DNA of 64,000 nt from Nitrosomonadales bacterium (GTDB taxonomy: Bacteria; Pseudomonadota; Gammaproteobacteria; Burkholderiales; Gallionellaceae): assembly GCA_016208015.1 (NCBI GenBank), contig JACQYW010000007.1, forward strand, positions 1 through 64,000, in the 5' to 3' direction. This document shows positions 43,673 through 52,055 of the stretch, piece after piece (position 1 is the stretch's first letter; each line of letters starts with the position of its first letter). The notes below the pieces were generated by a model that saw only the letters and a program-made list of their open reading frames with translations, made no database searches and was not told the DNA's origin. A program made the position numbers and the translations under genes.

Positions 43673-44539
43673 CTATTCCGCCTCTGATTTGAGCGCCAGC
43701 GCACGTTGATACAACTCGTTTTTGTTGCCACCCGTGATCTTCACCGCCAGTTGCACGGCCTGCTTGAGCGGCAATTCTTCCAGCAGCAGGGCCAGTGTCC
43801 TTTCGGTGTCGGCATCCAACCCTTCGCGCGACACCGCGCCCGATACCAGCAGCACGAATTCGCCGCGCTGGTTGTTGGCGTCGCTGTTCAGCCAGGCCAT
43901 CGCCTCGCCCAGCTTGCAGCGGTGAATGCTCTCGAAGAGTTTGGTGATCTCGCGCGCGAACACGATCTCGCGTTCGTTGCCGAAAACAGCCTGCAGGTCT
44001 TCGGTGCATTCGAGGATGCGATGCGGGGCTTCGTAGAACACGAGCGTGTAGGGATGTTCGGCCAGTGTTTGCAGGGCGGTGCGGCGCGCGCCGGATTTGT
44101 TGGGCAGGAAACCGTAGAACAGGAAATGCGGTGCGCTCAGGCCGGAGGCGGACAGCGCGGCGACCGCCGCGCTCGCGCCGGGGATGGGAATGACGCGGAA
44201 ACCCGCGTTGCGCACCGCTTCCACCAAGACCGCGCCGGGATCGCTCACGGCGGGCGTTCCGGCATCGGTCACCAGCGCGATGTTTTGCCCCTGTTGCAAC
44301 AAAGCGATGACCTTTTCCGCCGCGCCGCGCTCGTTGTGCTGATGCAGGGCCAGCAAGCGCGCATCGCTAATGCCATGATGTTGCAGCAAATGCCGGGTAT
44401 TGCGGGTGTCTTCGGCGGCGACGGTATCGGCGGCGCCCAGCACTTCCAGTGCGCGCAGCGTGATGTCACTTAGATTTCCAATCGGGGTGGCGACTACATA
44501 TAATGCGCACTCCAATTTTTGTTTGGTCTCGATATGCAA
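43673..44539 (-). CDS. rsmI: 16S rRNA (cytidine-1402-2'-O)-methyltransferase
   Basis: RsmI methylates the ribose of C1402 in 16S rRNA. The 288-residue protein has the tetrapyrrole-methylase-like motifs VVATPIGNLSDITLRAL, AAEDTRNTRHLL, LVTDAGTPAVSDPGAVLV, PIPGASAAVAAL and FYEAPHRI. The frame opens with TTG at 44539. A second TTG at 44515 would give 280 residues, and neither has a good ribosome site. The start overlaps head-to-head with lppC on the other strand. Confidence 0.94.
   Translation of the reverse strand: MHIETKQKLECALYVVATPIGNLSDITLRALEVLGAADTVAAEDTRNTRHLLQHHGISDARLLALHQHNERGAAEKVIALLQQGQNIALVTDAGTPAVSDPGAVLVEAVRNAGFRVIPIPGASAAVAALSASGLSAPHFLFYGFLPNKSGARRTALQTLAEHPYTLVFYEAPHRILECTEDLQAVFGNEREIVFAREITKLFESIHRCKLGEAMAWLNSDANNQRGEFVLLVSGAVSREGLDADTERTLALLLEELPLKQAVQLAVKITGGNKNELYQRALALKSEAE
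44476..44504 (+). promoter_or_regulatory. Sigma-70-type promoter of lppC inside the rsmI 5' end
   Basis: TTCCAA (44476-44481) and a perfect TATAAT (44499-44504) are exactly 17 bases apart. Transcription would start near 44511, about 23 bases before the lppC ATG. The promoter lies within the coding start of the opposite-strand rsmI gene. Confidence 0.6.
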
Positions 44540-45736
44540 ACTGTCGCCTCTGGATATTCCTGGTTACGCGGATTCGTTATCGCTGCACTATACGTGAGCA
44601 TATTTGGCTGCGCCACTACGCCAGTCTCCGAACCCGCCGCGACTGCCCCGGCCAGTCCCGCTGTCGTTACCCCTGCTGCTGCACCTGCTGCCGCTCAACC
44701 GCCTGTCGTTTCAGCCGTGGTTCCCGCACCCGCAACGGTCGTAACGCCCCTGTTGCCGCCTGCCAGCACCGAGCCGCCTGCGCCGCATATCGCACTGCTG
44801 CTGCCCTTGAATTCGAAGCTCTTCGCCAAGGCCGCCGATGCTGTGCAACAAGGCTTTCTGGCTGCTGCCGGCCAGGAAGCGAACGGGCTGCCGGTACGTG
44901 TCTACCCTTGCAGCGATGAAAGCACCGAGGTCGCCGCGCTGTATCAGCAGGCATTGCGTGCCGGCGCTGTGGCAGTGGCGGGCCCGCTCACCCGTGGCGG
45001 TGTGGCCGCGCTGGCCGCGAATGGCGAACTGATGACGCCGACCCTGGCCCTGAATACGCTGGAAGGCACAAGATCGGACCAGCTCTATTTTTTCGGCCTT
45101 CCGTCGGAAGCCGAAGCACGCCAGTCCGCGCAGCGCGCCACGGCAGCCGGTCTGTTGAGCGCCTACATCGTCTCCACCAACACCCCGCTCTCGAAGCGTC
45201 TGGCACAGGCCTTTTCGGACGAATGGCAGCGTGCGGGCGGCATCCTGCGTTCCGAGATCATCTACACCGGCGATCCCGCGCCGCTGAAAGAACTGCCGGA
45301 AGATCCGGGCAACTCGGTGTTCCTCGCCGCCGAACTGGACAAGGCCCGTCTGCTGCGTCCCTATATCATCGCCACGATACCGGTCTATGCGACGTCGCAG
45401 ATATTCGCGGGCAATACCCGCACACTGACCAACTACGACCTGTCCGATGTGCGTTTCGTCGATATGCCGTGGATGCTGCAACCCGATCACACGGCGGTGA
45501 TGATCTATCCGCGCTCCGCCGCGCCTTTGCCGCCGGAGCTGGATCGTTTGTATGCACTGGGTATCGATGCCTATCGCCTGTTGCAAGTGCTGTTCAATCG
45601 CAGTTATTCCAGCGAGTTGCCACTGGACGGCGTCACCGGCAAGGTCTCTTTGTCCGGGCATATGTTCCAGCGCGAAGCCATACTGGCCATCATCCGGCAG
45701 GGTCAGGGCGTGCCGGTGGACAGCAAGATTCGCTGA
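44534..45736 (+). CDS. lppC: LppC/LpoA-type penicillin-binding protein activator lipoprotein
   Basis: The 400-residue protein has a lipoprotein signal ending in the lipobox SIFGC. An Ala/Pro-rich tether of about 60 residues follows (PAATAPASPAVV...), then a periplasmic-binding-protein fold (HIALLLPLNSKLFAKAADAV). E. coli LpoA (YraM) of this family activates PBP1a from the outer membrane. Its stop overlaps the yraN start (TGATG). The order rsmI-lppC-yraN-diaA-BON matches E. coli yraL-yraM-yraN-yraO-yraP. Confidence 0.93.
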   Translation: MQTVASGYSWLRGFVIAALYVSIFGCATTPVSEPAATAPASPAVVTPAAAPAAAQPPVVSAVVPAPATVVTPLLPPASTEPPAPHIALLLPLNSKLFAKAADAVQQGFLAAAGQEANGLPVRVYPCSDESTEVAALYQQALRAGAVAVAGPLTRGGVAALAANGELMTPTLALNTLEGTRSDQLYFFGLPSEAEARQSAQRATAAGLLSAYIVSTNTPLSKRLAQAFSDEWQRAGGILRSEIIYTGDPAPLKELPEDPGNSVFLAAELDKARLLRPYIIATIPVYATSQIFAGNTRTLTNYDLSDVRFVDMPWMLQPDHTAVMIYPRSAAPLPPELDRLYALGIDAYRLLQVLFNRSYSSELPLDGVTGKVSLSGHMFQREAILAIIRQGQGVPVDSKIR

Positions 45737-46071
45737 TGAAACCCGGCGCCCAAGCCGAACAGCTCGCGGCACAGTTTCTGCAACGGCAAGGCCTGACGCT
45801 CGTCGAATCCAACTATCGCTGCCGTTTCGGCGAGATCGACCTGATATTGCGTGATGGCGACGCGCTGGTGTTCGCCGAGGTGCGCCAGCGCAGCCGCAGC
45901 GATTTCGGCGGTGCGGCAGCCAGCATCGACAGGCACAAACAACAACGCCTTATCCTCACCGCACAACATTACCTTGCCTCATTACCCCGCATCCCGTCCT
46001 GCCGTTTCGATGCCCTGCTGCTGGATTCAACCGCAAAGGTGGAATGGGTCAAGAACGCTTTCGAGGTTTAA
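45736..46071 (+). CDS. yraN: YraN family (UPF0102) endonuclease-fold protein
   Basis: The 111-residue protein contains KPGAQAEQLAAQFLQRQGLT, SNYRCRFGEIDLILRDGDAL and VFAEVRQRSRSDFGG. The acidic E-I-D and the later EVR occupy the PD-(D/E)xK positions, although EVK is more usual, so Arg replaces Lys here. The family is of unknown function despite its nuclease-like fold. Its ATG shares a base with the lppC stop, showing coupling. Confidence 0.93.
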   Translation: MKPGAQAEQLAAQFLQRQGLTLVESNYRCRFGEIDLILRDGDALVFAEVRQRSRSDFGGAAASIDRHKQQRLILTAQHYLASLPRIPSCRFDALLLDSTAKVEWVKNAFEV

Positions 46072-46091
46072 GCCGGGCCGCCTTGAGGTAA

Positions 46092-46714
<623 letters not shown>

Positions 46715-46715
<1 letters not shown>

Positions 46716-47281
46716 TGCGTTATCCGTTCGCGTTCTTGTTCGTTGTTCTGGGCCTGTTGCAAGGCTGCGTCGCCCCCGTGGTCGCCGCCGGAGTCGGCGC
46801 GGGCGCGATGATGTCCTCCGACCGCCGCACTACCGGGACGATGGTCGAGGACGACACCATCGAGAGCAAGGCGCAGAAGCGCATCGATGAAAAATACAAG
46901 GACACGGCGCATGTGAGCGTCACCACCTTCAACCGTTTCGCGCTCGTCACCGGCACTGCCGCCGATGAAAATGCCAAGATGGATATCGAGCGCATCGTCG
47001 GCTCCATCCCCAATGTCAAAGGGATTGCCAACGAACTGGTGGTCGGCAGTGCGTCCGGCTTCGTTGCCAATAGCGCCGATAGCCGCATCACCGGCAATGT
47101 GAAGCTGCGTTTCGTCAACAGCGCCAAGTTCAAGGCCGACCATGTCAAAGTAGTCACCGAAAGCGGCGTGGTGTACCTGATGGGGCTGGTCACCCGCGCA
47201 GAGGCAGATGCTGCTTCAGACATCGCCAGCACCACGGCGAACGTCGCCAAAGTGGTGCGCGTTTTCGAGTACATCGATTAA
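46715..47281 (+). CDS. BON-domain outer-membrane lipoprotein (DolP/YraP-like)
   Basis: The 188-residue protein has a lipoprotein signal with lipobox LLQGC near residue 18. Two BON domains follow, with VSVTTFNRFALVTGTAADEN and VKVVTESGVVYLMGLVTRAE. BON domains bind phospholipids, and E. coli DolP supports outer-membrane integrity. GGAGGAG lies just before the start, which overlaps the previous stop (TGATG). It completes the yraM-to-yraP type cluster. Confidence 0.92.
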
Positions 47282-47282
47282 A

Positions 47283-47771
47283 TTGAAATACCCTGCCCCC
47301 AGTTTTGAAAGCAAGATCTGCGAGGCGAGTGACTTTGCCGTGCGGGTCGCCCAACTGCCGCGCTCGCTGGTGTTCACCAACGGCTGTTTCGATGTGCTGC
47401 ATCGCGGCCATGTCACCTATCTGGCGCAGGCCCGAGCGCTCGGCGCATCGCTCGTCGTCGGTGTGAACAGCGATGCTTCGGTGAAACGCCAGGGCAAGGG
47501 CGACGACCGTCCGATTAATGCCGAACAGGACCGCATGGCCGTGCTGGCGGCGCTGGAGTCGGTGAGTCTGGTGGTGAAATTCGACGAAGACACCCCGCTC
47601 AACCTCATCCTCGCCTGCAAACCCGATGTGTTGGTGAAGGGCGGCGACTGGAAACCGGCCAACATCGTCGGCAGCAAAGAACTCCAAATCTGGGGCGGCA
47701 AGGTGCATAGCATCCCTTTCCTGCACGAGCGCTCAACCACCGCATTATTGAAGAAGATCCGTTCACTATGA
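47283..47771 (+). CDS. rfaE2: D-glycero-beta-D-manno-heptose 1-phosphate adenylyltransferase (RfaE2)
   Basis: The 162-residue nucleotidyltransferase transfers AMP to heptose-1-phosphate for lipopolysaccharide core synthesis. It carries VFTNGCFDVLHRGHVTYL with the HxGH motif and VLVKGGDWKPANIVG. The start is TTG at 47283, one base after the BON-gene stop, because no ATG exists between that stop and the HxGH motif. It corresponds to the C-terminal half of E. coli HldE. The kinase half (RfaE1) is not in the window. Confidence 0.92.
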   Translation: MKYPAPSFESKICEASDFAVRVAQLPRSLVFTNGCFDVLHRGHVTYLAQARALGASLVVGVNSDASVKRQGKGDDRPINAEQDRMAVLAALESVSLVVKFDEDTPLNLILACKPDVLVKGGDWKPANIVGSKELQIWGGKVHSIPFLHERSTTALLKKIRSL

Positions 47772-48118
47772 TCCCAACCGAAATCACCCTGCACAACCAG
47801 TCAAAAATGCTGGAGATCGCCTTCGACGACGGCGCACGCTACAAACTGCCGTTCGAGTTCCTGCGCGTGTTCTCTCCTTCAGCCGAAGTGCGCGGTCACG
47901 GCCCCGGCCAAGAGACGCTGCAAGTCGGCAAACGCAACGTGATGATCTCCGATGTCGAGCCTGCCGGCAGTTACGCCGTGAAGTTGGCTTTCGACGATGG
48001 TCACGACAGCGGCCTGTACACTTGGGAATACCTGCACGAGTTGGGCAAATATCAGGATGCCATGTGGCACGATTATCTGGGCAAGCTGGAAGCGGTGGGC
48101 GCGAGCCGCGACAAGTGA
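47768..48118 (+). CDS. DUF971 (gamma-butyrobetaine hydroxylase-like N-terminal) protein
   Basis: The 116-residue protein has EITLHNQSKMLEIAFDDGAR, LPFEFLRVFSPSAEVRGHG and GHDSGLYTWEYLHELG, the DUF971 signature. The domain is found fused to iron-sulfur or BBOX enzymes and as a stand-alone protein beside ubiE in proteobacteria. Its role is unknown. It overlaps rfaE2 by four bases (ATGA) and precedes ubiE across a REPIN-like element. Confidence 0.9.
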   Translation: MIPTEITLHNQSKMLEIAFDDGARYKLPFEFLRVFSPSAEVRGHGPGQETLQVGKRNVMISDVEPAGSYAVKLAFDDGHDSGLYTWEYLHELGKYQDAMWHDYLGKLEAVGASRDK

Positions 48119-48120
48119 TT

Positions 48121-48240
48121 GTCATTCCCGCGCAAGCGGGAATCCAGCGAGATATATACACCGCGAAGCGGACAAACCAAGATTGCCTCGCATTGCGAGG
48201 ATGATTTGAATTACTGGATTCCCGCCTGCGCGGGAATGAC
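48121..48240. repeat. REPIN-like element: two inverted REP palindromes
   Basis: The 27-bp arms at 48121-48147 (GTCATTCCCGCGCAAGCGGG...) and 48214-48240 (CTGGATTCCCGCCTGCGCGG...) are inverted copies with one mismatch. Each arm is itself palindromic (ATTCCCGC/GCGGGAAT). A third hairpin, CCTCGC/GCGAGG, lies between them at 48186-48200. It sits between DUF971 and ubiE and could form a long cruciform or mRNA hairpin separating them. Confidence 0.75.
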
Positions 48241-48258
48241 AAATCCAAGGAGCAGATG

Positions 48259-48993
48259 ATGAGCAAAACCACCCATTTCGGTTTCCAGACCGTAGACGAG
48301 AACGAAAAAGCCAAGAAGGTCGCGGGCGTATTTACCTCCGTCGCCAGCAAGTACGACATCATGAACGACCTCATGTCGGTCGGCCTGCACCGCATCTGGA
48401 AGCGCTTCGCGGTCGGACAGGCGAATGTGCATGAAGGCCAGCGCGTGCTGGATATTGCGGGCGGTTCCGGCGACCTGTCGCGCCTGTTCCTTGATAAGGT
48501 CGGAAGCACGGGCCAAGTCGTCCTCACCGACATCAACAACGCCATGCTGCGCGTGGGCCGCGACCGCCTGCTGGACGAAGGCAAGGCCACGCCCACCGCG
48601 CAGTGCGATGCCGAACACCTGCCCTTCCCCGACAATTATTTCGACTGCGTGAGCATCGCCTTCGGCCTGCGCAACGTCACACATAAAGATGCCGCCCTGC
48701 GCGAGATGCGCCGCGTGCTCAAGCCGGGCGGCCGCGTGATCGTGCTGGAATTCTCCAAGGTCGCCAAACCGCTGGAAAAGATGTACGACCTCTATTCCTT
48801 CAAGCTGCTACCCAAGATGGGCGAGATCATCGCCAACGATGCGGACAGTTACCGCTACCTCGCCGAATCCATCCGCATGCATCCGGGGCAGGAGGAGTTG
48901 AAGCAGATGATGGTTGATGCGGGGCTGGAGCGGGTTGAGTACTTCAATATGACGGGCGGGGTGGTGGCGGTGCATCGGGGTTACAAGCTGTAA
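48259..48993 (+). CDS. ubiE: Ubiquinone/menaquinone biosynthesis C-methyltransferase
   Basis: UbiE adds a methyl group from S-adenosylmethionine to the quinone ring precursor. The 244-residue protein has [19 protein letters not shown], the SAM motif [33 protein letters not shown] and [10 protein letters not shown]. The second of two adjacent ATGs is chosen because GGAG is then six bases away. Its TAA stop shares a base with the ATG of the next, AT-rich gene. Confidence 0.97.
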   Translation: MSKTTHFGFQTVDENEKAKKVAGVFTSVASKYDIMNDLMSVGLHRIWKRFAVGQANVHEGQRVLDIAGGSGDLSRLFLDKVGSTGQVVLTDINNAMLRVGRDRLLDEGKATPTAQCDAEHLPFPDNYFDCVSIAFGLRNVTHKDAALREMRRVLKPGGRVIVLEFSKVAKPLEKMYDLYSFKLLPKMGEIIANDADSYRYLAESIRMHPGQEELKQMMVDAGLERVEYFNMTGGVVAVHRGYKL

Positions 48994-49457
48994 TGGCTTC
49001 CCACAAATCTTATTCAATAACACTAAGTAATAATCGAACCGAAAAGGCCGCCATCGATTATGTGATGACGGCAGACAAAACCCTACTGAATCCATCGAAG
49101 GACTCTCGCAAATCTATTCTCGAAATACTAGAACTACCTTCAACATTTACGCGAGCCTTTGATCTGATTCGAGTTCCAGGACACATCAATACTGAATCCG
49201 AAATTACTGCGGCAGACAAAAATTCCATCACGCTTATAGAACTAAAAACAACGCAGAAATATTTGCCCTCGGCTCCCAAAGGATTTTTCTTTGGGGCAAC
49301 AGAAAATGAATTTGAGCTCGCAAGAAAATTAGGCGATCAATTTCTTTTTTGCTTCGTATGCCTGCATTCAGACTCAAAATGCTTTCATACCCTTACATTG
49401 GATAAATTACAAAAGCTAATTCGAAATAAAAGAACACAATTCCAAATTAATTTATAG
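48993..49457 (+). CDS. AT-rich orphan with a PD-(D/E)xK nuclease-like signature
   Basis: The 154-residue protein has TRAFDLIRV (Asp57) and, after about 25 residues, [11 protein letters not shown] (Glu83-x-Lys85), followed by [20 protein letters not shown]. This spacing resembles PD-(D/E)xK nuclease folds such as the DUF3883 type, where an E-x-K strand leads into an aromatic helix. The match is by eye and no catalytic proof exists. The gene is strongly AT-rich unlike its neighbours, yet its ATG shares a base with the ubiE stop (TAATG). No methyltransferase or other defence gene is adjacent. It may be a remnant or an acquired stand-alone nuclease. Confidence 0.6.
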   Translation: MASHKSYSITLSNNRTEKAAIDYVMTADKTLLNPSKDSRKSILEILELPSTFTRAFDLIRVPGHINTESEITAADKNSITLIELKTTQKYLPSAPKGFFFGATENEFELARKLGDQFLFCFVCLHSDSKCFHTLTLDKLQKLIRNKRTQFQINL

Positions 49458-49473
49458 AACTAGGAGTCCAGTC

Positions 49474-49815
49474 GTGAGCGGTTTACCCAAGTGCCCCAAA
49501 TGCAATTCTCCCTTCACCTACGAAGACGGCAACATGTACGTCTGCCCAGAGTGCGCCTATGAATGGTCGAAAGACGCTCCCACAGAGACTGGCGAACAGA
49601 CCAAGGTGTTCAAGGATGCGTTCGGCAATGTGTTGGCAAATGGCGACTCGGTCACTGTGATCAAGGACCTGAAGGTCAAGGGTTCGTCCGCGGTGGTGAA
49701 GGTGGGCACCAAGGTCAAGAACATCCGTCTGGTGGATGGCGACCATGACATCGATTGCAAGATTGACGGCATCGGACCGATGTCGCTGAAGACCGAGTTC
49801 GTTAAAAAGGCTTGA
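49474..49815 (+). CDS. YjdM (PhnA)-type zinc-ribbon protein
   Basis: The 113-residue protein begins [20 protein letters not shown] with a second pair in VCPECAYEW, forming a four-cysteine zinc ribbon. A small beta domain follows ([20 protein letters not shown]) and it ends FVKKA. Older annotations link PhnA to phosphonate use, but members like YjdM lack shown activity. It starts with GTG seven bases after GGAG. It follows the AT-rich gene but has normal composition. Confidence 0.9.
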   Translation: MSGLPKCPKCNSPFTYEDGNMYVCPECAYEWSKDAPTETGEQTKVFKDAFGNVLANGDSVTVIKDLKVKGSSAVVKVGTKVKNIRLVDGDHDIDCKIDGIGPMSLKTEFVKKA

Positions 49816-49827
49816 TGGAGTTTCAAG

Positions 49828-50022
49828 ATGAGTGGTTGGGGTTGTCCGCATGAGTTGGATGGCAAGTGTCAGAAGGTATTGAGCAAGCCGTGCGACATCG
49901 GCATGAAGGGGTGCGTACTTGCGGGACGTTTCCGCTTTGCCGACCCGAGCAAGAACCGTCCCAAGAAGACTCCGACCGATCAGGTCATTGAAACGCCTGC
50001 ACAGGGCGATGACCAGCAATAA
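49828..50022 (+). CDS. Small cysteine-containing hypothetical protein, 64 residues
   Basis: The protein reads MSGWGCPHELDGKCQKVLSK followed by PCDIGMKGCVLAGRF and a charged tail. Four cysteines in the first 30 residues suggest metal binding. No family function is known to me. Its end overlaps the start of the next pseudouridine synthase gene by 14 bases, so translation is likely coupled. Confidence 0.7.
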   Translation: MSGWGCPHELDGKCQKVLSKPCDIGMKGCVLAGRFRFADPSKNRPKKTPTDQVIETPAQGDDQQ

Positions 50023-50635
50023 CCCTCCCGATCTGATTTTCCAGGATGATTTCCTGCTGGTCGTATGCAAATCCGCCGGTTTGCTGGCAGTACCGGGGCG
50101 TGGTGCCGACAAGCAGGATTGTCTTTCAGCCTGGCTGCTGCAAGATTTTCCCGATTCACTCGTGGTGCACCGCCTGGATATGGCGACCTCCGGCCTGATG
50201 GTGTTCGCGCGCGGTGCCGGGATGCAGCGTCGGCTTTCGCAGATGTTTTGCGAGCGCGAGCTGAGCAAGCGCTACATCGCCATCGTTTCGGGCAAGCTGG
50301 AACAGGAAGCCGGCAAGATAGCCCTGCCACTGATCAGCGATTGGCCGAACCGGCCAAAACAAATGATCGACCATACACAAGGCAAGCCCTCGCTCACGCG
50401 CTATCGCTTGCTGGGCTTGGAGGATTCCAACTCGCGCGTGGAACTTGAACCGGTCACCGGCCGCACCCATCAGCTCCGCCTGCACATGGCTGCAATCGGC
50501 CACCCTATCCTTGGCGATACCCTGTACGGAGATGGATCGAGCGCACCGCGTTTGTTGTTGCATGCCGCTTCGCTGGGTTTCATGCATCCCGTGAGCGGCG
50601 AGCCATTGAATTTTACCAGTCCGGCCCCATTCTAG
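50009..50635 (+). CDS. RluA-family RNA pseudouridine synthase
   Basis: The 208-residue enzyme has the catalytic motif VVHRLDMATSGLMVFARG with Asp in HRLD, preceded by CKSAGLLAVPG and followed by GRTHQLRLHMAAIGHPILGD. It lacks an N-terminal S4 domain, as RluA does. RluA modifies 23S U746 and tRNA U32, but the exact target here is not certain. The MTSNNPPDLIF start is chosen because it fits the family length. It overlaps the preceding small gene. Confidence 0.92.
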   Translation: MTSNNPPDLIFQDDFLLVVCKSAGLLAVPGRGADKQDCLSAWLLQDFPDSLVVHRLDMATSGLMVFARGAGMQRRLSQMFCERELSKRYIAIVSGKLEQEAGKIALPLISDWPNRPKQMIDHTQGKPSLTRYRLLGLEDSNSRVELEPVTGRTHQLRLHMAAIGHPILGDTLYGDGSSAPRLLLHAASLGFMHPVSGEPLNFTSPAPF

Positions 50636-50661
50636 AGACTGGGCATTGAAGCTGCCCCGAC

Positions 50662-50667
50662 TATAAT
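50662..50667 (+). promoter_or_regulatory. -10 box TATAAT before the 128-residue membrane-anchored protein gene
   Basis: The perfect TATAAT followed by CGTCGCC resembles the boxes at 1453 and 1720. Here it lies about 35 bases before the ATG at 50702, giving a normal leader. No strong -35 box is found at the correct spacing. Confidence 0.45.
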
Positions 50668-50701
50668 CGTCGCCACTCTTTCCTTAATTCATGGATACAT
50701 C

Positions 50702-51088
50702 ATGCCGCTACCGAAAAGTGTACTGACCGCTACAGTGGGTTTCGTTGCCGTTGTTGTAGCTGTCCTGGCGGCTTACATCTGGGTCATGATGCATTGGAGT
50801 TATTCGGAAGGCGAACGCGCCGGCTTCATGCAGAAGCTCTCCAGCAAGGGCTGGATCTGCAAGACTTGGGAAGGCGAACTTTCCCTGGTCGCCCTGCCCG
50901 GCGCGGCACCGGAGAAGTTCCTCTTCACGGTGCGCGACGATGCCGTTGCAGAGAAGATCAACAAGCTCGTCGGGCAGCGCGTGGCGCTGGTCTATGAACA
51001 GCACAAAGGCTTGCCCACTTCATGTTTTGGCGAGACCGAATATTTCGTCAGTGACATCCGGCTGTTAGCCGAGCATGTCTCGCCATAA
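50702..51088 (+). CDS. Membrane-anchored hypothetical protein, 128 residues
   Basis: The protein has one N-terminal membrane helix (GFVAVVVAVLAAYIWVMMHW). A periplasmic part follows with YSEGERAGFMQKLSSKGWIC, KTWEGELSLVALPGAAPEKF and KGLPTSCFGETEYFV. Similar proteins are found in betaproteobacteria, sometimes mislabelled as 6-phosphogluconate dehydrogenase, but nothing in the sequence supports that activity. The two cysteines may form a disulfide. Its neighbours do not indicate a role. Confidence 0.75.
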   Translation: MPLPKSVLTATVGFVAVVVAVLAAYIWVMMHWSYSEGERAGFMQKLSSKGWICKTWEGELSLVALPGAAPEKFLFTVRDDAVAEKINKLVGQRVALVYEQHKGLPTSCFGETEYFVSDIRLLAEHVSP

Positions 51089-51161
51089 TTTCTGTGTGGC
51101 CTTGTATTTGAACACTGCTGCTATACTTGATCCGATGTATTAACCACTCATAAGGAATCGC

Positions 51162-51998
51162 ATGAAACGTTTTGCCATCTTCTTGACCATCGTTTTAACC
51201 AGCCTTTCTTTGCTCGCTGCAAATGCTGAAGCCAAGCGCTTCGGCGGTGGCGGCAGCTTCGGCAAACAGCGCTCGGTAAGCGCTCCGGCACAAAAATCCG
51301 CCGATGCCACACCAGCTCAAACTACTCCGGCACAGACCGCTGCCACCCCTGCCAAGCAGGGCAACAAGTGGCTCGGCCCCCTGGCCGGAATCGCTGCCGG
51401 TCTGGGTCTGGCGGCTTTGTTCTCGCACTTCGGGATGGGTGAGGGCATGGGCATGTTGCTCATGATTGTTCTGGGTGCTGTTGCGGTGTTCTTTGTGCTC
51501 TCCATGCTGCGCAAGAAGCAGCAACCGGCGATGCAATATGCCGGTGCGGGTGCGCCTTACGGCGGCACGCAACAACCTGCTGCGCAACCCATGAGCGCCA
51601 GCGCTTCCAGCTCCGTGAACGCCAATATCCCGGCTGACTTCCCGGTGGATAGTTTCCTGCGCGGTGCCAAGACCACCTTCATCCGTTTGCAGGCAGCCAA
51701 CGACCGCAAGGACCTGAACGATATCCGCGAATACACCACGCCGGAGATGTTCGCCGAAGTCTCGATGCAGATGCAGGAACGCGGTGATGCGGCACAAAAG
51801 ACCGATGTGGTCGCCATCAACACCGACCTGCTGGAAGTGGCGACCGAAGGCGATCTCGCCATCGCCAGCGTGCGCATGAGCGGCCAGTTGCGCGAGAATA
51901 ACGGCGCTGCCGAGAGTTTCGACGAGATCTGGCATGTTCAGAAGAACCTTAAGGACGACAAGTCCGTCTGGTTGCTGGCTGGAATTCAGCAGAATTAG
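51162..51998 (+). CDS. Tim44-like domain protein
   Basis: The 278-residue protein has a signal peptide (MKRFAIFLTIVLTSLSLLAA), a Gly-rich and Ala/Thr/Gln-rich tether, and two close hydrophobic segments (LAGIAAGLGLAALFSHFGMG, MLLMIVLGAVAVFFVLSML). A C-terminal Tim44-like domain follows from about residue 165, with DSFLRGAKTTFIRLQAANDR. Tim44-like bacterial proteins often stand near ubiquinone genes, and their role is unsettled. A strong terminator follows, so the gene is probably not co-transcribed with ubiB. Confidence 0.87.
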   Translation: MKRFAIFLTIVLTSLSLLAANAEAKRFGGGGSFGKQRSVSAPAQKSADATPAQTTPAQTAATPAKQGNKWLGPLAGIAAGLGLAALFSHFGMGEGMGMLLMIVLGAVAVFFVLSMLRKKQQPAMQYAGAGAPYGGTQQPAAQPMSASASSSVNANIPADFPVDSFLRGAKTTFIRLQAANDRKDLNDIREYTTPEMFAEVSMQMQERGDAAQKTDVVAINTDLLEVATEGDLAIASVRMSGQLRENNGAAESFDEIWHVQKNLKDDKSVWLLAGIQQN

Positions 51999-52020
51999 AC
52001 TCAAACTCAAGTAAACTAGA

Positions 52021-52049
52021 GGGCGCGGTGAGCACACCGTGCCCTTTTT
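52021..52049 (+). terminator. Rho-independent terminator between the Tim44-like gene and ubiB
   Basis: GGGCGCGGTG and CACCGTGCCC form a 10-bp stem with one G-U pair and an AGCA loop, followed by TTTTT at 52045-52049. It ends only seven bases before the first possible ubiB start, leaving no space for a ubiB promoter downstream of it. Confidence 0.85.
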
Positions 52050-52055
52050 ATTTGG

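Noticed and set aside
42009..43709. A 566-codon plus-strand frame opposite pyrC and the flavodoxin gene
   Set aside because: It is antisense to two well-defined genes and has His/Gly/Arg-rich composition typical of shadow frames in GC-rich DNA.
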